A model generated the notes under the pieces. It ran no database searches. It was not told the DNA's origin and worked only from the letters and a program-made list of their open reading frames with translations. This document shows positions 8,374 to 17,520 of a DNA stretch of 63,185 bases, one piece after another. Position numbers and translations under genes: made by a program. Positions within the stretch are counted from its first letter, which is position 1. Each line of letters starts with the position of its first letter. The stretch comes from Anaeromicrobium sp. (GTDB lineage: Bacteria > Bacillota > Clostridia > Peptostreptococcales > Thermotaleaceae). The stretch lies in NCBI RefSeq assembly GCF_025210435.1, contig NZ_JAOART010000087.1:1-63185 (forward strand), written 5' to 3'.

Positions 8374-9432
8374 ATGGTAAAAACTATAGATATTAAAGAT
8401 GTACTAAAAATGAAAGACATTCTACTTATAGACGTAAGGTCTCAGGTAGAATATGAGGATGGCACTATTCTAAATGCTATTAATATTCCCATACTAGATA
8501 ATGAGGAGAGGGCCATGGTAGGAACCATATATAAAAAAGAGTGTACAGAAAAGGCCACTTTAATGGGAATTGAGTACGGATCTAAGAAATTAGTTTCCAT
8601 ATACGAAAGTATAAAAGGTTATTCTAAGGAATATAAAAATATAGTTTTCTTTTGCTATAGGGGTGGAATGAGAAGTAAAAGTGTATGTTCCTTTGTACAA
8701 ATGATGGGGATTAAAAATGTATTCCAACTAACAGGTGGATATAAAAGTTATAGAAATACTGTGGTGAACTTTTTAGAAAAAAACATTTATGACTATAATT
8801 TTATAATGATACATGGATTAACAGGAGTAGGAAAAACCCACATATTAGAGAAATTACATGAAAGAGGTAAAAGTGTATTAGATTTAGAAAAATTGGCTAA
8901 CAACAGTGGATCAGTTTTTGGGAATATAATGTATAATGAAAAATTACCTACTCAAAAGAACTTTGATGCAGGAATTTTTCACACCCTACGGGGATTAAAA
9001 GACAAAAATGTATATGTGGAAAGTGAAAGTAAAAGGATAGGAAATGTAATAATACTTAACCATATATTTGAAAAAATAATAAGTGATAAACACATATTAG
9101 TGGAAACTAATATGGAAAACAGAATTACTAATATAAAAAAAGATTATATAAATGGAATAGAAGATAATGAACAAAAGTTAAAGGATGCAATAGAACATCT
9201 AAGAAAAAGACTTGGGAACGTAAATGTGAATATGTTAATTGAAAAAATAGATAAGAAGGAGTACGACCATGTTATAGAGTATTTAATTAAAAATTATTAT
9301 GATCCACTTTATAAGTATTCCATTGATAAATTTAGAGAATATGATTACGAAGCAAATTACTTATCCATGGATAAAGTAGTAGACGAAATAATAAAATTTG
9401 TAGAAGATATAACTGGTGAAGGGAGAAATTAA
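8374..9432 (+). CDS. mnmH: tRNA 2-selenouridine synthase
   Basis: Replaces sulfur by selenium in the wobble 2-thiouridine of certain tRNAs, using selenophosphate. The 352 aa protein has an N-terminal rhodanese domain with the active Cys94 in FFCYRGGMRSKS and a C-terminal P-loop domain with GLTGVGKT (148-155), the expected order for MnmH/SelU/YbbB. It directly follows ftsK and is followed 2 bp later by rimO, so all are probably co-transcribed. Its presence implies that the cell makes selenophosphate. Confidence 0.93.
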   Translation: MVKTIDIKDVLKMKDILLIDVRSQVEYEDGTILNAINIPILDNEERAMVGTIYKKECTEKATLMGIEYGSKKLVSIYESIKGYSKEYKNIVFFCYRGGMRSKSVCSFVQMMGIKNVFQLTGGYKSYRNTVVNFLEKNIYDYNFIMIHGLTGVGKTHILEKLHERGKSVLDLEKLANNSGSVFGNIMYNEKLPTQKNFDAGIFHTLRGLKDKNVYVESESKRIGNVIILNHIFEKIISDKHILVETNMENRITNIKKDYINGIEDNEQKLKDAIEHLRKRLGNVNVNMLIEKIDKKEYDHVIEYLIKNYYDPLYKYSIDKFREYDYEANYLSMDKVVDEIIKFVEDITGEGRN

Positions 9433-9434
9433 CA

Positions 9435-10772
9435 ATGAAATTAAGGGTATATATTGAAACATTAGGATGTGCTAAAAATCAAGTAGACTCAGAAGTGATG
9501 ATGGGGCTTTTAAAAGAACATGGATTTTTATTAGAAATGGAAGAAGACAGGGCAGATATTATAATAGTAAACACCTGTGGATTTATAAATGATGCAAAGC
9601 AAGAATCTATAGACACTATACTTTCTTTAGCTAAATATAAAGAACATGGAAATTGCAAATTGTTAATAGTAGCTGGATGTTTAGGAGAAAGATATAATGA
9701 TGAATTATTAAAGGAATTACCAGAAGTAGATGGAATTGTGGGAACTGGAAACTTTCCTCAGGTTGTTGACATTGTAAATAGTACATTAAAGGGAGAAAGA
9801 ACTAGCAAGCATGGAGATATAAATGTGGTATTTGATGAAAATATGCCAAGAATATTAGGAACACCTTCCTATAGTGCATATTTAAAAATTGCTGAAGGTT
9901 GTGACAACCTATGTACTTATTGTATTATTCCAAAATTAAGGGGTAAATATAGAAGTAGAGAAATGAAGGATATAATAGGAGAAGCAAAATCATTAGCATC
10001 ACAAGGTGTTAAAGAATTAATCATAATAGCACAAGATACTTCAAACTATGGAATAGATTTGTATGGAGAAATTAAAATAGGGGATCTTTTAGATGAATTA
10101 AATAAAATTGAGGGTATTAAATGGATTAGAATACTGTATTGTTATCCAGAAAAAATAGATGATAAGCTTATAGAATCCATGAGTAGAAATGAAAAGGTAT
10201 GCAAATATATAGATATGCCAATACAACACTGTAGTGATAATATATTAAAATTAATGAATAGAAAAACAAGTAAAGAACATATAGAAACTGTAATAAAGAA
10301 ATTAAGAGAAAAAATAGGAGATATTAGTATAAGAACTACCTTAATAGTAGGTTTTCCTGGGGAGACAGAAGAAGACTTTTTAGAGTTAAAGGATTTTGTT
10401 AAAAGGATGAGATTCGATAGATTAGGAGTATTTCCTTACTCTAAAGAAGAGGGAACATCGGCTGAAAAGCTTCCAAATCAAGTGGAAGAAGATATAAAGA
10501 TATCTAGACAAGAGGAGATAATGGATATACAAAAAAATATATCCTTTGAGAAAAATAATGAGAAAATAGGTAATATTTATGATATACTTATAGAAGAAAA
10601 AGAAGCAGAAAATGTATATGCTGGAAGAAGCATGTATGATATTCCTGATGTAGATGGAATAGTGTATGTTAACTCTGAGGTTGATTTAAAGGAAGGCCAA
10701 ATAGTAAAAACAGAGATAACAGATGCTTTCGAATATGATTTAATAGGGGAGATGCTTGATGAATCTTGCTAA
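9435..10772 (+). CDS. rimO: ribosomal protein S12 methylthiotransferase
   Basis: Radical-SAM methylthiotransferase that modifies an aspartate of ribosomal protein S12. At 445 aa it has the three-part family layout: UPF0004 domain with Cys12, Cys48 and Cys82 (ETLGCAKNQVDSE, VNTCGF, AGCLGER), radical-SAM CX3CX2C at Cys156, 160 and 163 (CDNLCTYC), and a C-terminal TRAM domain from about 380. ETLGCAKN and CIIPKLRGKYRSR favour RimO over MiaB, which is present separately at 48.4 kb. The pgsA start lies inside its last codons. Confidence 0.95.
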   Translation: MKLRVYIETLGCAKNQVDSEVMMGLLKEHGFLLEMEEDRADIIIVNTCGFINDAKQESIDTILSLAKYKEHGNCKLLIVAGCLGERYNDELLKELPEVDGIVGTGNFPQVVDIVNSTLKGERTSKHGDINVVFDENMPRILGTPSYSAYLKIAEGCDNLCTYCIIPKLRGKYRSREMKDIIGEAKSLASQGVKELIIIAQDTSNYGIDLYGEIKIGDLLDELNKIEGIKWIRILYCYPEKIDDKLIESMSRNEKVCKYIDMPIQHCSDNILKLMNRKTSKEHIETVIKKLREKIGDISIRTTLIVGFPGETEEDFLELKDFVKRMRFDRLGVFPYSKEEGTSAEKLPNQVEEDIKISRQEEIMDIQKNISFEKNNEKIGNIYDILIEEKEAENVYAGRSMYDIPDVDGIVYVNSEVDLKEGQIVKTEITDAFEYDLIGEMLDESC

Positions 10773-11298
10773 CAAACTGACGATTGTAAGGATATTTTTA
10801 GTACCAGTTTTCATGATATTTCTATTAAATGAGATCACTTATGGTGTATATATAGCTGCATTTGTATTTACTGTAGCAGCCATAACAGATACTTTAGATG
10901 GATATATTGCTCGAAGTAGGAATCAGGTTACTAAATTTGGTAAGTTTATGGACCCACTTGCAGATAAGTTGTTAGTTACAGCAGCTTTAGTTTGTTTAGT
11001 ACAAATGGATCAACTTCCAGCTTGGATTGTTGTTGTGATTATTTCACGAGAATATGCCATAAGTATTTTAAGGGCAGTTGCTGCATCAGAAGGTATTGTA
11101 ATAGCAGCAAGCGTTTATGGCAAGCTAAAGACCATAACACAGATAGTTGCCATAATAGCCATATTATTAGATAATTATCCTTTTAGTTTAATAGGATTTC
11201 CATTTAGCACTATTGCTCTTTGGATAGCGGTTATTTTAACTATTGTATCTGGAGTTGATTACATATACTTAAATAGGCATATACTTAAACAAGGATAA
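10759..11298 (+). CDS. pgsA: CDP-diacylglycerol-glycerol-3-phosphate 3-phosphatidyltransferase
   Basis: Integral membrane enzyme making phosphatidylglycerophosphate, the precursor of phosphatidylglycerol and cardiolipin. The CDP-alcohol phosphotransferase signature is intact: DTLDGYIARSR then GKFMDPLADK (about residues 42-71). About 179 aa with several hydrophobic helices. ATG 10759 is preferred over TTG 10756; GGGGA lies 8-10 nt upstream. It overlaps rimO by 14 bp, suggesting translational coupling. Confidence 0.95.
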   Translation: MNLANKLTIVRIFLVPVFMIFLLNEITYGVYIAAFVFTVAAITDTLDGYIARSRNQVTKFGKFMDPLADKLLVTAALVCLVQMDQLPAWIVVVIISREYAISILRAVAASEGIVIAASVYGKLKTITQIVAIIAILLDNYPFSLIGFPFSTIALWIAVILTIVSGVDYIYLNRHILKQG

Positions 11299-11321
11299 AA
11301 AGCAGCTATGCTGCTTTTTTT
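11299..11321 (+). terminator. terminator after pgsA
   Basis: AAAGCAGC and GCTGCTTT form an 8-bp stem with a 3-nt loop, continued by T residues. It closes the ftsK-mnmH-rimO-pgsA unit. Confidence 0.85.
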
Positions 11322-11356
11322 AATTACTAGAAATAGATTAGTTTAGGAGGGATATT

Positions 11357-12592
11357 ATGAAATGTGCAATTTTAAGCATTGGAACAGAACTATTAATGGG
11401 ACAAATATTAAATACTAATAGTAAATATCTATCAGAGGAACTAAACAATTTAGGAATTGGAGTATATTATCACCATACGGTTGGGGATAATCCTAAGAGA
11501 CTTGAGGCTTTAATAAGGGAGACTTTCAAGAATGTGGATATGATCATAACTACAGGAGGATTAGGTCCTACTCAAGACGATTTGACTAAGGAAATTATTA
11601 GCAAAGTATTTGACAGGGAAATGATGAAGGACGAGTACTCATATGGTAAAATAAGAGATTATTTTAATAACAGGAAAAAAATCATGTCCAAAAATAATAT
11701 TAGACAAGCATACATGCCTAAGAACTCCATAATACTTGAAAATAATTATGGTACTGCTCCAGGATTTATTATAGATGACAAAGAAAAAATAATCATATGT
11801 CTACCGGGGCCTCCTAAAGAAATGAAAAATATGTTTAATGATCAGGTAATGAAATATCTAATGAAAAAAGCTAAAAATTATATATACTCAAAAACTATTA
11901 GATTATTTGGAATAGGAGAATCTTTGTTAGAAGAAAAAATAATGGATCTAATTGAAAATCAAGAGAATCCTACTATAGCTACTTATGCCAAAGAAGGGGA
12001 AGTAAGCATAAGAATTACATCAAGTAGTAAGGATGAAGATGAAGCTAAATATTTAGTAAATAATATGATAAAAAATATATATGAAAAAGTGGGCCAATAT
12101 ATATATAGCACGGATAATGAAGAACTAATAGATGTGGTAGTAAAGAAACTTAAGGAAAAATCTTTAACCATATCATTAGCTGAATCATGTACTGGTGGAA
12201 TGATAGGATCAAAATTTACAGATATACCCGGCATATCAAGTTCTTTTGATAGAAGTTTAGTAACCTATTCTAATATGGCTAAGGAAGAAGAATTGGGTGT
12301 TAAGAAGCACATATTAGAAGAATTTGGAGCTGTTAGTCGCCAAACGGCTGAAAGTATGGCAATGGGTTTAAAAAGAAAAACTAAAAGTAATATATGCTTA
12401 TCAGTAACTGGCATAGCAGGGCCTGATGGAGGAACGGAGGAAAAACCTGTAGGATTAGTATATATATGCCTTTTATATGGAAAAACTATGGTAACAAGAC
12501 GTTTCCACTTTAGTGGAGATAGGAATAAAATAAGAACATATACTCTGCTTAGTAGTCTAAATATGATAAAAGAAGTATTGGAAAGAGGGTAA
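11357..12592 (+). CDS. cinA: CinA family protein (nicotinamide mononucleotide deamidase)
   Basis: Two-domain competence/damage-inducible protein, 411 aa. The N-terminal MoaB/MogA-like domain (1-170, with TTGGLGPTQDD) is linked to ADP-ribose pyrophosphatase activity in characterised homologues. The C-terminal PncC domain (about 255-411, with SLAESCTGGMIGS and SVTGIAGPDGG) deamidates NMN for NAD salvage. AGGAGGG precedes the ATG. The location just before recA is the common Firmicutes order, though recA has its own promoter here. Confidence 0.95.
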   Translation: MKCAILSIGTELLMGQILNTNSKYLSEELNNLGIGVYYHHTVGDNPKRLEALIRETFKNVDMIITTGGLGPTQDDLTKEIISKVFDREMMKDEYSYGKIRDYFNNRKKIMSKNNIRQAYMPKNSIILENNYGTAPGFIIDDKEKIIICLPGPPKEMKNMFNDQVMKYLMKKAKNYIYSKTIRLFGIGESLLEEKIMDLIENQENPTIATYAKEGEVSIRITSSSKDEDEAKYLVNNMIKNIYEKVGQYIYSTDNEELIDVVVKKLKEKSLTISLAESCTGGMIGSKFTDIPGISSSFDRSLVTYSNMAKEEELGVKKHILEEFGAVSRQTAESMAMGLKRKTKSNICLSVTGIAGPDGGTEEKPVGLVYICLLYGKTMVTRRFHFSGDRNKIRTYTLLSSLNMIKEVLERG

Positions 12593-12610
12593 AATATTGT
12601 AATATTTTTA

Positions 12611-12639
12611 TTGACTTTAGGGGAATAATAAATTATAAT
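12611..12639 (+). promoter_or_regulatory. recA sigma-A promoter
   Basis: TTGACT (12611-12616) and TATAAT (12634-12639) with a 17-bp spacer; near-consensus strength. Confidence 0.85.
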
Positions 12640-12645
12640 CTAATC

Positions 12646-12659
12646 AGAACATCTGTTCG
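12646..12659. promoter_or_regulatory. LexA (SOS) box of recA
   Basis: AGAACATCTGTTCG matches the Gram-positive LexA/DinR operator CGAACNNNNGTTCG with one end mismatch. It sits at the expected transcription start, where bound LexA would block the promoter. Confidence 0.85.
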
Positions 12660-12667
12660 GTAAAAGG

Positions 12668-12697
12668 AAGGTGGTGAAAGTCAGAATTTATTCTGAC
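12668..12697 (+). promoter_or_regulatory. recA ribosome binding site separated from the start by a hairpin
   Basis: The best match to the 16S tail is AAGGTGGTGA (12668-12677), 26 nt from the recA ATG. Between them, GTCAGAA (12680-12686) and TTCTGAC (12691-12697) make a perfect 7-bp stem with a 4-nt loop. Folding it brings the site to about 8-11 nt from ATG 12704, a normal spacing. An alternative reading is a 9-codon in-frame leader from GTG 12671 ending at TAA 12698. Confidence 0.6.
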
Positions 12698-12703
12698 TAA
12701 TAT

Positions 12704-13765
12704 ATGGATCAAAAAAAGAGAGCATTAGAAATGGCCATGGGCCAAATTGAAAAGCAATTTGGTAAAGGTTCTATTATGAAATTAGGAGAAGAGAGCGTAA
12801 GGATGAATGTTGAATCAATTTCAACAGGATCATTAGACTTAGATATAGCAACAGGTATAGGTGGAATACCAAAGGGAAGAATTATTGAAATATATGGGCC
12901 AGAATCATCTGGTAAGACTACAGTGGCCCTACATGCCATTGCAGAGGCACAAAAAAAAGGTGGAGTTGCAGCATTTATAGATGCAGAACATGCACTAGAT
13001 CCTGTGTATGCAAGAAACTTAGGAGTTAATATAGATGAACTTGTAGTATCCCAACCGGATACGGGAGAACAAGGATTAGAAATATGTGAAGCTTTAGTAA
13101 GAAGTGGTGCTGTAGATATAATTGTAGTAGATTCAGTAGCAGCTCTAGTACCAAAGGCTGAAATACAAGGGGATATGGGAGACTCTCATGTGGGACTACA
13201 GGCTAGATTAATGTCTCAGGCTCTAAGAAAATTAGCCGGTATAATTAATAAATCTAAGACTTCAACCATATTCATTAATCAGTTAAGAGAAAAGGTAGGA
13301 GTAATGTTTGGTAATCCTGAAACTACTACTGGTGGAAGGGCTCTTAAATTTTATTCATCCGTAAGACTTGATGTAAGAAGAGTTGAAGCAATAAAGCAAG
13401 GAGATACTATATTAGGAAATAGAACTAAAGTGAAGGTTGTTAAAAATAAAGTAGCACCTCCCTTTAGAATCGCAGAATTTGACATAATGTATGGAAAGGG
13501 TATTTCTGCAGAAGGAAATATATTAGACTGTGCTGTCAAATCTGAAATAATTAAGAAATCTGGATCTTGGTATAGCTACAACGATAAAAAGCTAGGTCAA
13601 GGAAGGGAAAATGTGAAAAAGTTTTTAGAAGAAAATCCAGATTTTGCAGTAAATGTGGAGAATAAAATAAGAGAGAAACACAATCTTCCCTTAAAGGATG
13701 TACCTGCTGTTAAAGATGAAAGACCAGCAAAGGAAAAAAAATCAGAAAAAAAAGATGAGAAATAA
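12704..13765 (+). CDS. recA: recombinase RecA
   Basis: ATP-dependent strand-exchange protein and activator of LexA self-cleavage. The 353 aa sequence has Walker A GPESSGKT (65-72), Walker [10 protein letters not shown], the [19 protein letters not shown] loop region and an acidic/basic C-terminal tail rich in Lys, Asp and Glu. The start is fixed by homology ([11 protein letters not shown]), although no ribosome binding site is at the usual distance. SOS-controlled by the box above. Confidence 0.98.
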   Translation: MDQKKRALEMAMGQIEKQFGKGSIMKLGEESVRMNVESISTGSLDLDIATGIGGIPKGRIIEIYGPESSGKTTVALHAIAEAQKKGGVAAFIDAEHALDPVYARNLGVNIDELVVSQPDTGEQGLEICEALVRSGAVDIIVVDSVAALVPKAEIQGDMGDSHVGLQARLMSQALRKLAGIINKSKTSTIFINQLREKVGVMFGNPETTTGGRALKFYSSVRLDVRRVEAIKQGDTILGNRTKVKVVKNKVAPPFRIAEFDIMYGKGISAEGNILDCAVKSEIIKKSGSWYSYNDKKLGQGRENVKKFLEENPDFAVNVENKIREKHNLPLKDVPAVKDERPAKEKKSEKKDEK

Positions 13766-13790
13766 AAACCTACATGTGTAGGTTTTTTTC
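13764..13790 (+). terminator. terminator after recA
   Basis: CCTACA and TGTAGG, flanked by A and T runs, form a hairpin followed by seven T residues. Confidence 0.88.
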
Positions 13791-13830
13791 TTTGTATAGT
13801 TGATTCGAAAGATATGTTCCGAGTAGGAAA

Positions 13831-13872
13831 AAATAGGCTTATTAATTTAAAAAATAATTAATAAGCCTATTT
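13831..13872. repeat. perfect 17-bp inverted repeat
   Basis: AAATAGGCTTATTAATT (13831-13847) and its exact complement (13856-13872) flank an 8-nt loop. No T-run follows. It may be a backup terminator or mRNA end protector. The rest of the 246-bp recA-steA gap shows only an extended -10 box, TGATATAAT at 13936-13944. Confidence 0.6.
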
Positions 13873-14011
13873 CAAATTATAAATAATTTTGAATAATAAA
13901 ACATTAGCATTAAATGGTATTGAATATTCTTTTTATGATATAATTAATATTTGTATTGTATGAATAATTAAAATAGACAAATACTAATAAAAAAACTATC
14001 GGAGGAAATAT

Positions 14012-15133
14012 ATGTTAATAAAATCAACTGTAAGAGTTGACAAGAAGACAAAGACTTTAGTAAATAGACTACAACAGGGAGAAATCGCTGTAATAAATCA
14101 TGAGGATATAGATGAAGTTGCTGCAAATTCTCTAGTTAATTGTAAACCTGTCCTAATAATAAATGGAGCAAAGAGTATAAGTGGAAGATATGAAAATTTA
14201 GGGCCAGGAATTATAAATGGAGCAGGAATTCCCATATTAGATAATATAGGACAAGAAGCCTTTGATAAAATATCAGAAAATGACCATATAGAAGTAATAG
14301 ATGGAAATATATATGTAAAAGGCACATATATAGGGCAAGGGGAATTATTAACAGAGGATGTAATTGCAAAAAAATTAAAAGAAACTAGTAAAAATTTTGA
14401 AAAAGAACTTAATAAATTTGTTGAAAATACTTTAGAATATGCTCAAAAGGAAAAGGACTTGTTCCTTGAAAATTTAGAGATTCCAAAGGTTAAAACTAAG
14501 TTTAAAAATACACATACTCTAGTAGTTGTAAGAGGTCAAAATTATAAAGAAGACCTAAAGGCCATAAGAACCTATATAGACGAGTTTAACCCAGTATTAA
14601 TAGGAGTAGATGGTGGCGGTGATGCCTTAATGGAGTTTGGATATACACCCCATATGATAGTGGGAGATATGGATAGTATATCTGATGAATGTTTAAGAAT
14701 GTGCCAAGAATTAGTAGTCCATGCATATCCTGATGGAAGGGCTCCTGGTCTAAAGAGAATAAATGAACTTGGTCTAAATGCAATTACTTTTCCAGCACCT
14801 GGAACTAGTGAAGATTTAGCCATGTTATTGGCCTTCCACTATGAAACAGACTTAATTGTAGCTGTGGGAACCCATTCTAATATGGTAGATTTTTTAGAAA
14901 AGGGAAGAAAGGGTATGGCGAGTACTTTTTTAGTTAGATTAAAAGTAGGATCTAAATTAATAGATGCTAAGGGTGTAAGTAAATTATATAGAGAGAGTAT
15001 AAGATTAAAGCATTTAGTGGGAGTAATTGTAGGTGCCATAATTCCCATATTTATTGTAGGTGCATTTTCACCTCCAGGGAGACAATTGTTAAAATTACTA
15101 CTAATGAAGCTTAAATTTGCTTTTCCAATATAA
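14012..15133 (+). CDS. steA: SteA-like protein (thiamin pyrophosphokinase-like fold)
   Basis: 373 aa. SteA was described in Corynebacterium as a cytokinetic-ring protein acting with SteB; clostridial homologues carry the same annotation. The middle region resembles thiamin pyrophosphokinases (GVDGGGDALMEFG and HMIVGDMDSISDE, about 196-227), and one C-terminal transmembrane helix (about 333-352, GVIVGAIIPIFIVGAF) would hold the domain on the cytoplasmic face. GGAGG lies 7 nt before ATG. It is followed 12 bp later by the SteB-like gene. Role in this organism is inferred. Confidence 0.8.
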   Translation: MLIKSTVRVDKKTKTLVNRLQQGEIAVINHEDIDEVAANSLVNCKPVLIINGAKSISGRYENLGPGIINGAGIPILDNIGQEAFDKISENDHIEVIDGNIYVKGTYIGQGELLTEDVIAKKLKETSKNFEKELNKFVENTLEYAQKEKDLFLENLEIPKVKTKFKNTHTLVVVRGQNYKEDLKAIRTYIDEFNPVLIGVDGGGDALMEFGYTPHMIVGDMDSISDECLRMCQELVVHAYPDGRAPGLKRINELGLNAITFPAPGTSEDLAMLLAFHYETDLIVAVGTHSNMVDFLEKGRKGMASTFLVRLKVGSKLIDAKGVSKLYRESIRLKHLVGVIVGAIIPIFIVGAFSPPGRQLLKLLLMKLKFAFPI

Positions 15134-15145
15134 AGGAGGATTATC

Positions 15146-15997
15146 ATGGTAATAAATGTAAAATACTATGTTATAACTATAGTTGCAATATTTTTAGCAA
15201 TTGGAATTGGTATATTCATAGGTATAATGTTAGATGGCCAAGATCTAATAGTAAAGCAACAGGAAGATATATTAAAGCAGGTAGAAGATAGGTTTGATGA
15301 ATTTAAGGTTAAGCAGGACGAATTACAAGAAAGTGTTGCCAAATTAAATAATGAAAATGAAAATAATGTTAAATTTTTAAATACTATTTTCCCTAACCTA
15401 GTAAAAGATAGGCTAACAGGTTATAAAGTTATGATAATAGAAACTAGTGAACACATATCCTATTCAGAAATAGATGATACTTTACAAAAAAGTGGAGCTG
15501 AAAGTATTTCTAAGCTAATAATAAAGAATAAATTTTTATCATCTGAAAATCGAATAACTGAAAATCCTGAAGGAGAAAGTGTAGAAAGAGTAAATATTGA
15601 TCAATTGTTAAATGGCATATTCATAGAAAAAAACCAGGATCTAATTAAAAAATATGTAGAAGATGAGATTATTCAATTAAATGGTGAAATTAACATGGAA
15701 TTTGATTACATAATTTTAGCAGGGGAAGATAATGAAGAATTAAAGTTATTTGAGAGTATAGAAAAGCCTATAATAAGTTTTTGTAAGGAAAATAATATGG
15801 GAATAATAGCTGTTGAAAAAACTAATAACGATGTATCTAAAATTAAAGAGTATAAAAAGCTAGGACTATCTACTGTAGATAATATAGATACAACCATGGG
15901 AAAAATATCTTTAGTAATGATTCTAACAGGAGAAACTGGAAATTATGGACAAAAGAAAACAGCTGACAAATTAGCTCCTCAGTGGTTTAAGGAATAG
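15146..15997 (+). CDS. steB: SteB/MctB-like membrane protein
   Basis: 283 aa, often annotated as copper transporter, MctB family. One N-terminal transmembrane helix (about 7-27) is followed by a coiled coil (about 35-70) and a soluble domain, so most of the protein is outside the membrane. I see no metal-binding Cys or Met cluster, so copper transport is doubtful and partnership with the adjacent SteA-like protein is more likely. AAAGGAGG precedes the start. Confidence 0.75.
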   Translation: MVINVKYYVITIVAIFLAIGIGIFIGIMLDGQDLIVKQQEDILKQVEDRFDEFKVKQDELQESVAKLNNENENNVKFLNTIFPNLVKDRLTGYKVMIIETSEHISYSEIDDTLQKSGAESISKLIIKNKFLSSENRITENPEGESVERVNIDQLLNGIFIEKNQDLIKKYVEDEIIQLNGEINMEFDYIILAGEDNEELKLFESIEKPIISFCKENNMGIIAVEKTNNDVSKIKEYKKLGLSTVDNIDTTMGKISLVMILTGETGNYGQKKTADKLAPQWFKE

Positions 15998-16009
15998 GAG
16001 ATGATATAA

Positions 16010-16696
16010 GTGAAAAAACATATTACAGTGTTAATTCCAGTTTATAATGAAGAAAAACGAATAAAATCAACTATTGATAGTTTAAAAAATAGCATTTATA
16101 TTGATCAAATAGTAGTTATTGACGATGGTTCAACAGATAATACGGTGGGCACCTTAAAAAATGAACCTGTACTATTATATAGTTTAGGAAAAAATTGTGG
16201 AAAAGGCCATGCCATGAATTATGGAATAGAAAAAGTTATGGATAATAGTAAAATAATATGTTTCTTAGATGGGGATATAGGTCATACATCCATAGAATTA
16301 GACAAGCTAATAAAGCCTCTAGTGGAAAATGAAGCAGATTGTACAATAGGAAAATTTCCATCTCCTAAGAAAAAGGGAGGAGTAGGTCTTGTTAAGAAAT
16401 TAGCTAAAGAAGGGGTGAAATTTTATACGGGTGAAGAGATTCATTCATCCCTATCAGGGCAAAGGGCTTTTAAGAGTGAGGTTCTGAAGGATTTAGGGAA
16501 AATGGAATTTGGATATGGGGTAGAAGTTGGAATGACCATAGATATACTAAATAAAGGATATAAGATAGAGGAGATTCCTGTGAATATGACCCATAGGGAA
16601 ACGGGAAGGGACTTAAAAGGTTTTATCCATAGGGGAAAACAATTTTTACACATACTATATGTTCTAGGAAAAAGGCGAGGGGATAGAAAATGCTAA
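16010..16696 (+). CDS. glycosyltransferase family 2
   Basis: GT-A fold glycosyltransferase, 228 aa: IPVYNEEKRIKSTIDSL (8-24), VVIDDGSTDNT, and the DGD metal motif in FLDGDIGH. It resembles dolichol-phosphate-mannose-synthase-type enzymes and lacks a membrane tail, so it is cytoplasmic or peripheral. GTG start with AGGAG upstream. The GT4 gene overlaps its last codons by 7 bp, and the two probably act on the same undecaprenyl-linked or surface glycan. Substrate unknown. Confidence 0.85.
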   Translation: MKKHITVLIPVYNEEKRIKSTIDSLKNSIYIDQIVVIDDGSTDNTVGTLKNEPVLLYSLGKNCGKGHAMNYGIEKVMDNSKIICFLDGDIGHTSIELDKLIKPLVENEADCTIGKFPSPKKKGGVGLVKKLAKEGVKFYTGEEIHSSLSGQRAFKSEVLKDLGKMEFGYGVEVGMTIDILNKGYKIEEIPVNMTHRETGRDLKGFIHRGKQFLHILYVLGKRRGDRKC

Positions 16697-17505
16697 ATTA
16701 TATAGTATATTTTATAGGAGCATACATAATAACCAGATTTAGTATAAAAAAAATTCTTTTCTTGCTAGAGACTGGAGATGCAACTAGGGAAAACTATAGA
16801 AAAGAAAAAATTCCTGTAAGTAGTGGAATATTTTTTGTACCTCTTATTATTGTGAACTCTATTTTTATTATTTTATTAGAAAAAAATATAGAAATTATTC
16901 CCTTAAGTATTTTTTTAATAGGTACTATTACTATGGCATTCTTAGGACTATGTGATGATTTGTTAGGAAATAGGAATATAACAGGTCTTAAGGGGCACTT
17001 ACTATATATATTAAAGGGGAAATTATCTACAGGTGGTCTGAAAGCTGTAATAGGTGGAGCAGTGGCTTTCACAATTAGTTTGCTAATGAGTAAGGAATAT
17101 GTGGATGTGGTAGTTAATACATTGGTAATAGCTCTTTTTACAAATTTTATAAATTTATTGGACCTAAGACCAGGAAGAGCTATAAAAGGTTTTTTAGTAT
17201 GTAGCTTAATAGTTTTTGTATATCCCATAAATTATATGGTTAAAAATTACATATATACCTTATATGGTGGAATATTAGCATATGTTAAGTATGATTTAAA
17301 GGCTAAATCCATGTTAGGAGATGTGGGTTCAAATTTAATGGGAGTAAGTTTAGGAATACTATGGGTATATAATACGGGTATAGAAATTAGAAGTATTGTC
17401 TTAGTTTTTTTGATTTTGATTCATCTATACGCTGAAAAATACTCTATCACTAAAACTATAGAAAAAGTAAGCCTATTAAAGTATATAGATGACCTAGGAA
17501 GATAG
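16690..17505 (+). CDS. MraY/WecA-like glycosyl-1-phosphate transferase
   Basis: Multi-span membrane protein, 271 aa, of the family moving a sugar-1-phosphate from a UDP-sugar to undecaprenyl phosphate. Conserved parts: FLGLCDDLLGN (catalytic Asp pair, about 77-87), NFINLLDLRPGRA (about 154-166) and MLGDVGSNLMG (about 211-221). It is shorter than MraY (about 320 aa) and lacks the MraY C-terminal His loop, so it is not the main peptidoglycan enzyme. GAGGGG lies before ATG inside the GT2 gene. Confidence 0.85.
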   Translation: MLNYIVYFIGAYIITRFSIKKILFLLETGDATRENYRKEKIPVSSGIFFVPLIIVNSIFIILLEKNIEIIPLSIFLIGTITMAFLGLCDDLLGNRNITGLKGHLLYILKGKLSTGGLKAVIGGAVAFTISLLMSKEYVDVVVNTLVIALFTNFINLLDLRPGRAIKGFLVCSLIVFVYPINYMVKNYIYTLYGGILAYVKYDLKAKSMLGDVGSNLMGVSLGILWVYNTGIEIRSIVLVFLILIHLYAEKYSITKTIEKVSLLKYIDDLGR

Positions 17506-17520
17506 GGTGGTGTTATAAAA

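Noticed and set aside
15146-15997. Genuine copper transporter
   Set aside because: Only one membrane helix and no metal-binding motif; context next to SteA supports an SteB-like role.
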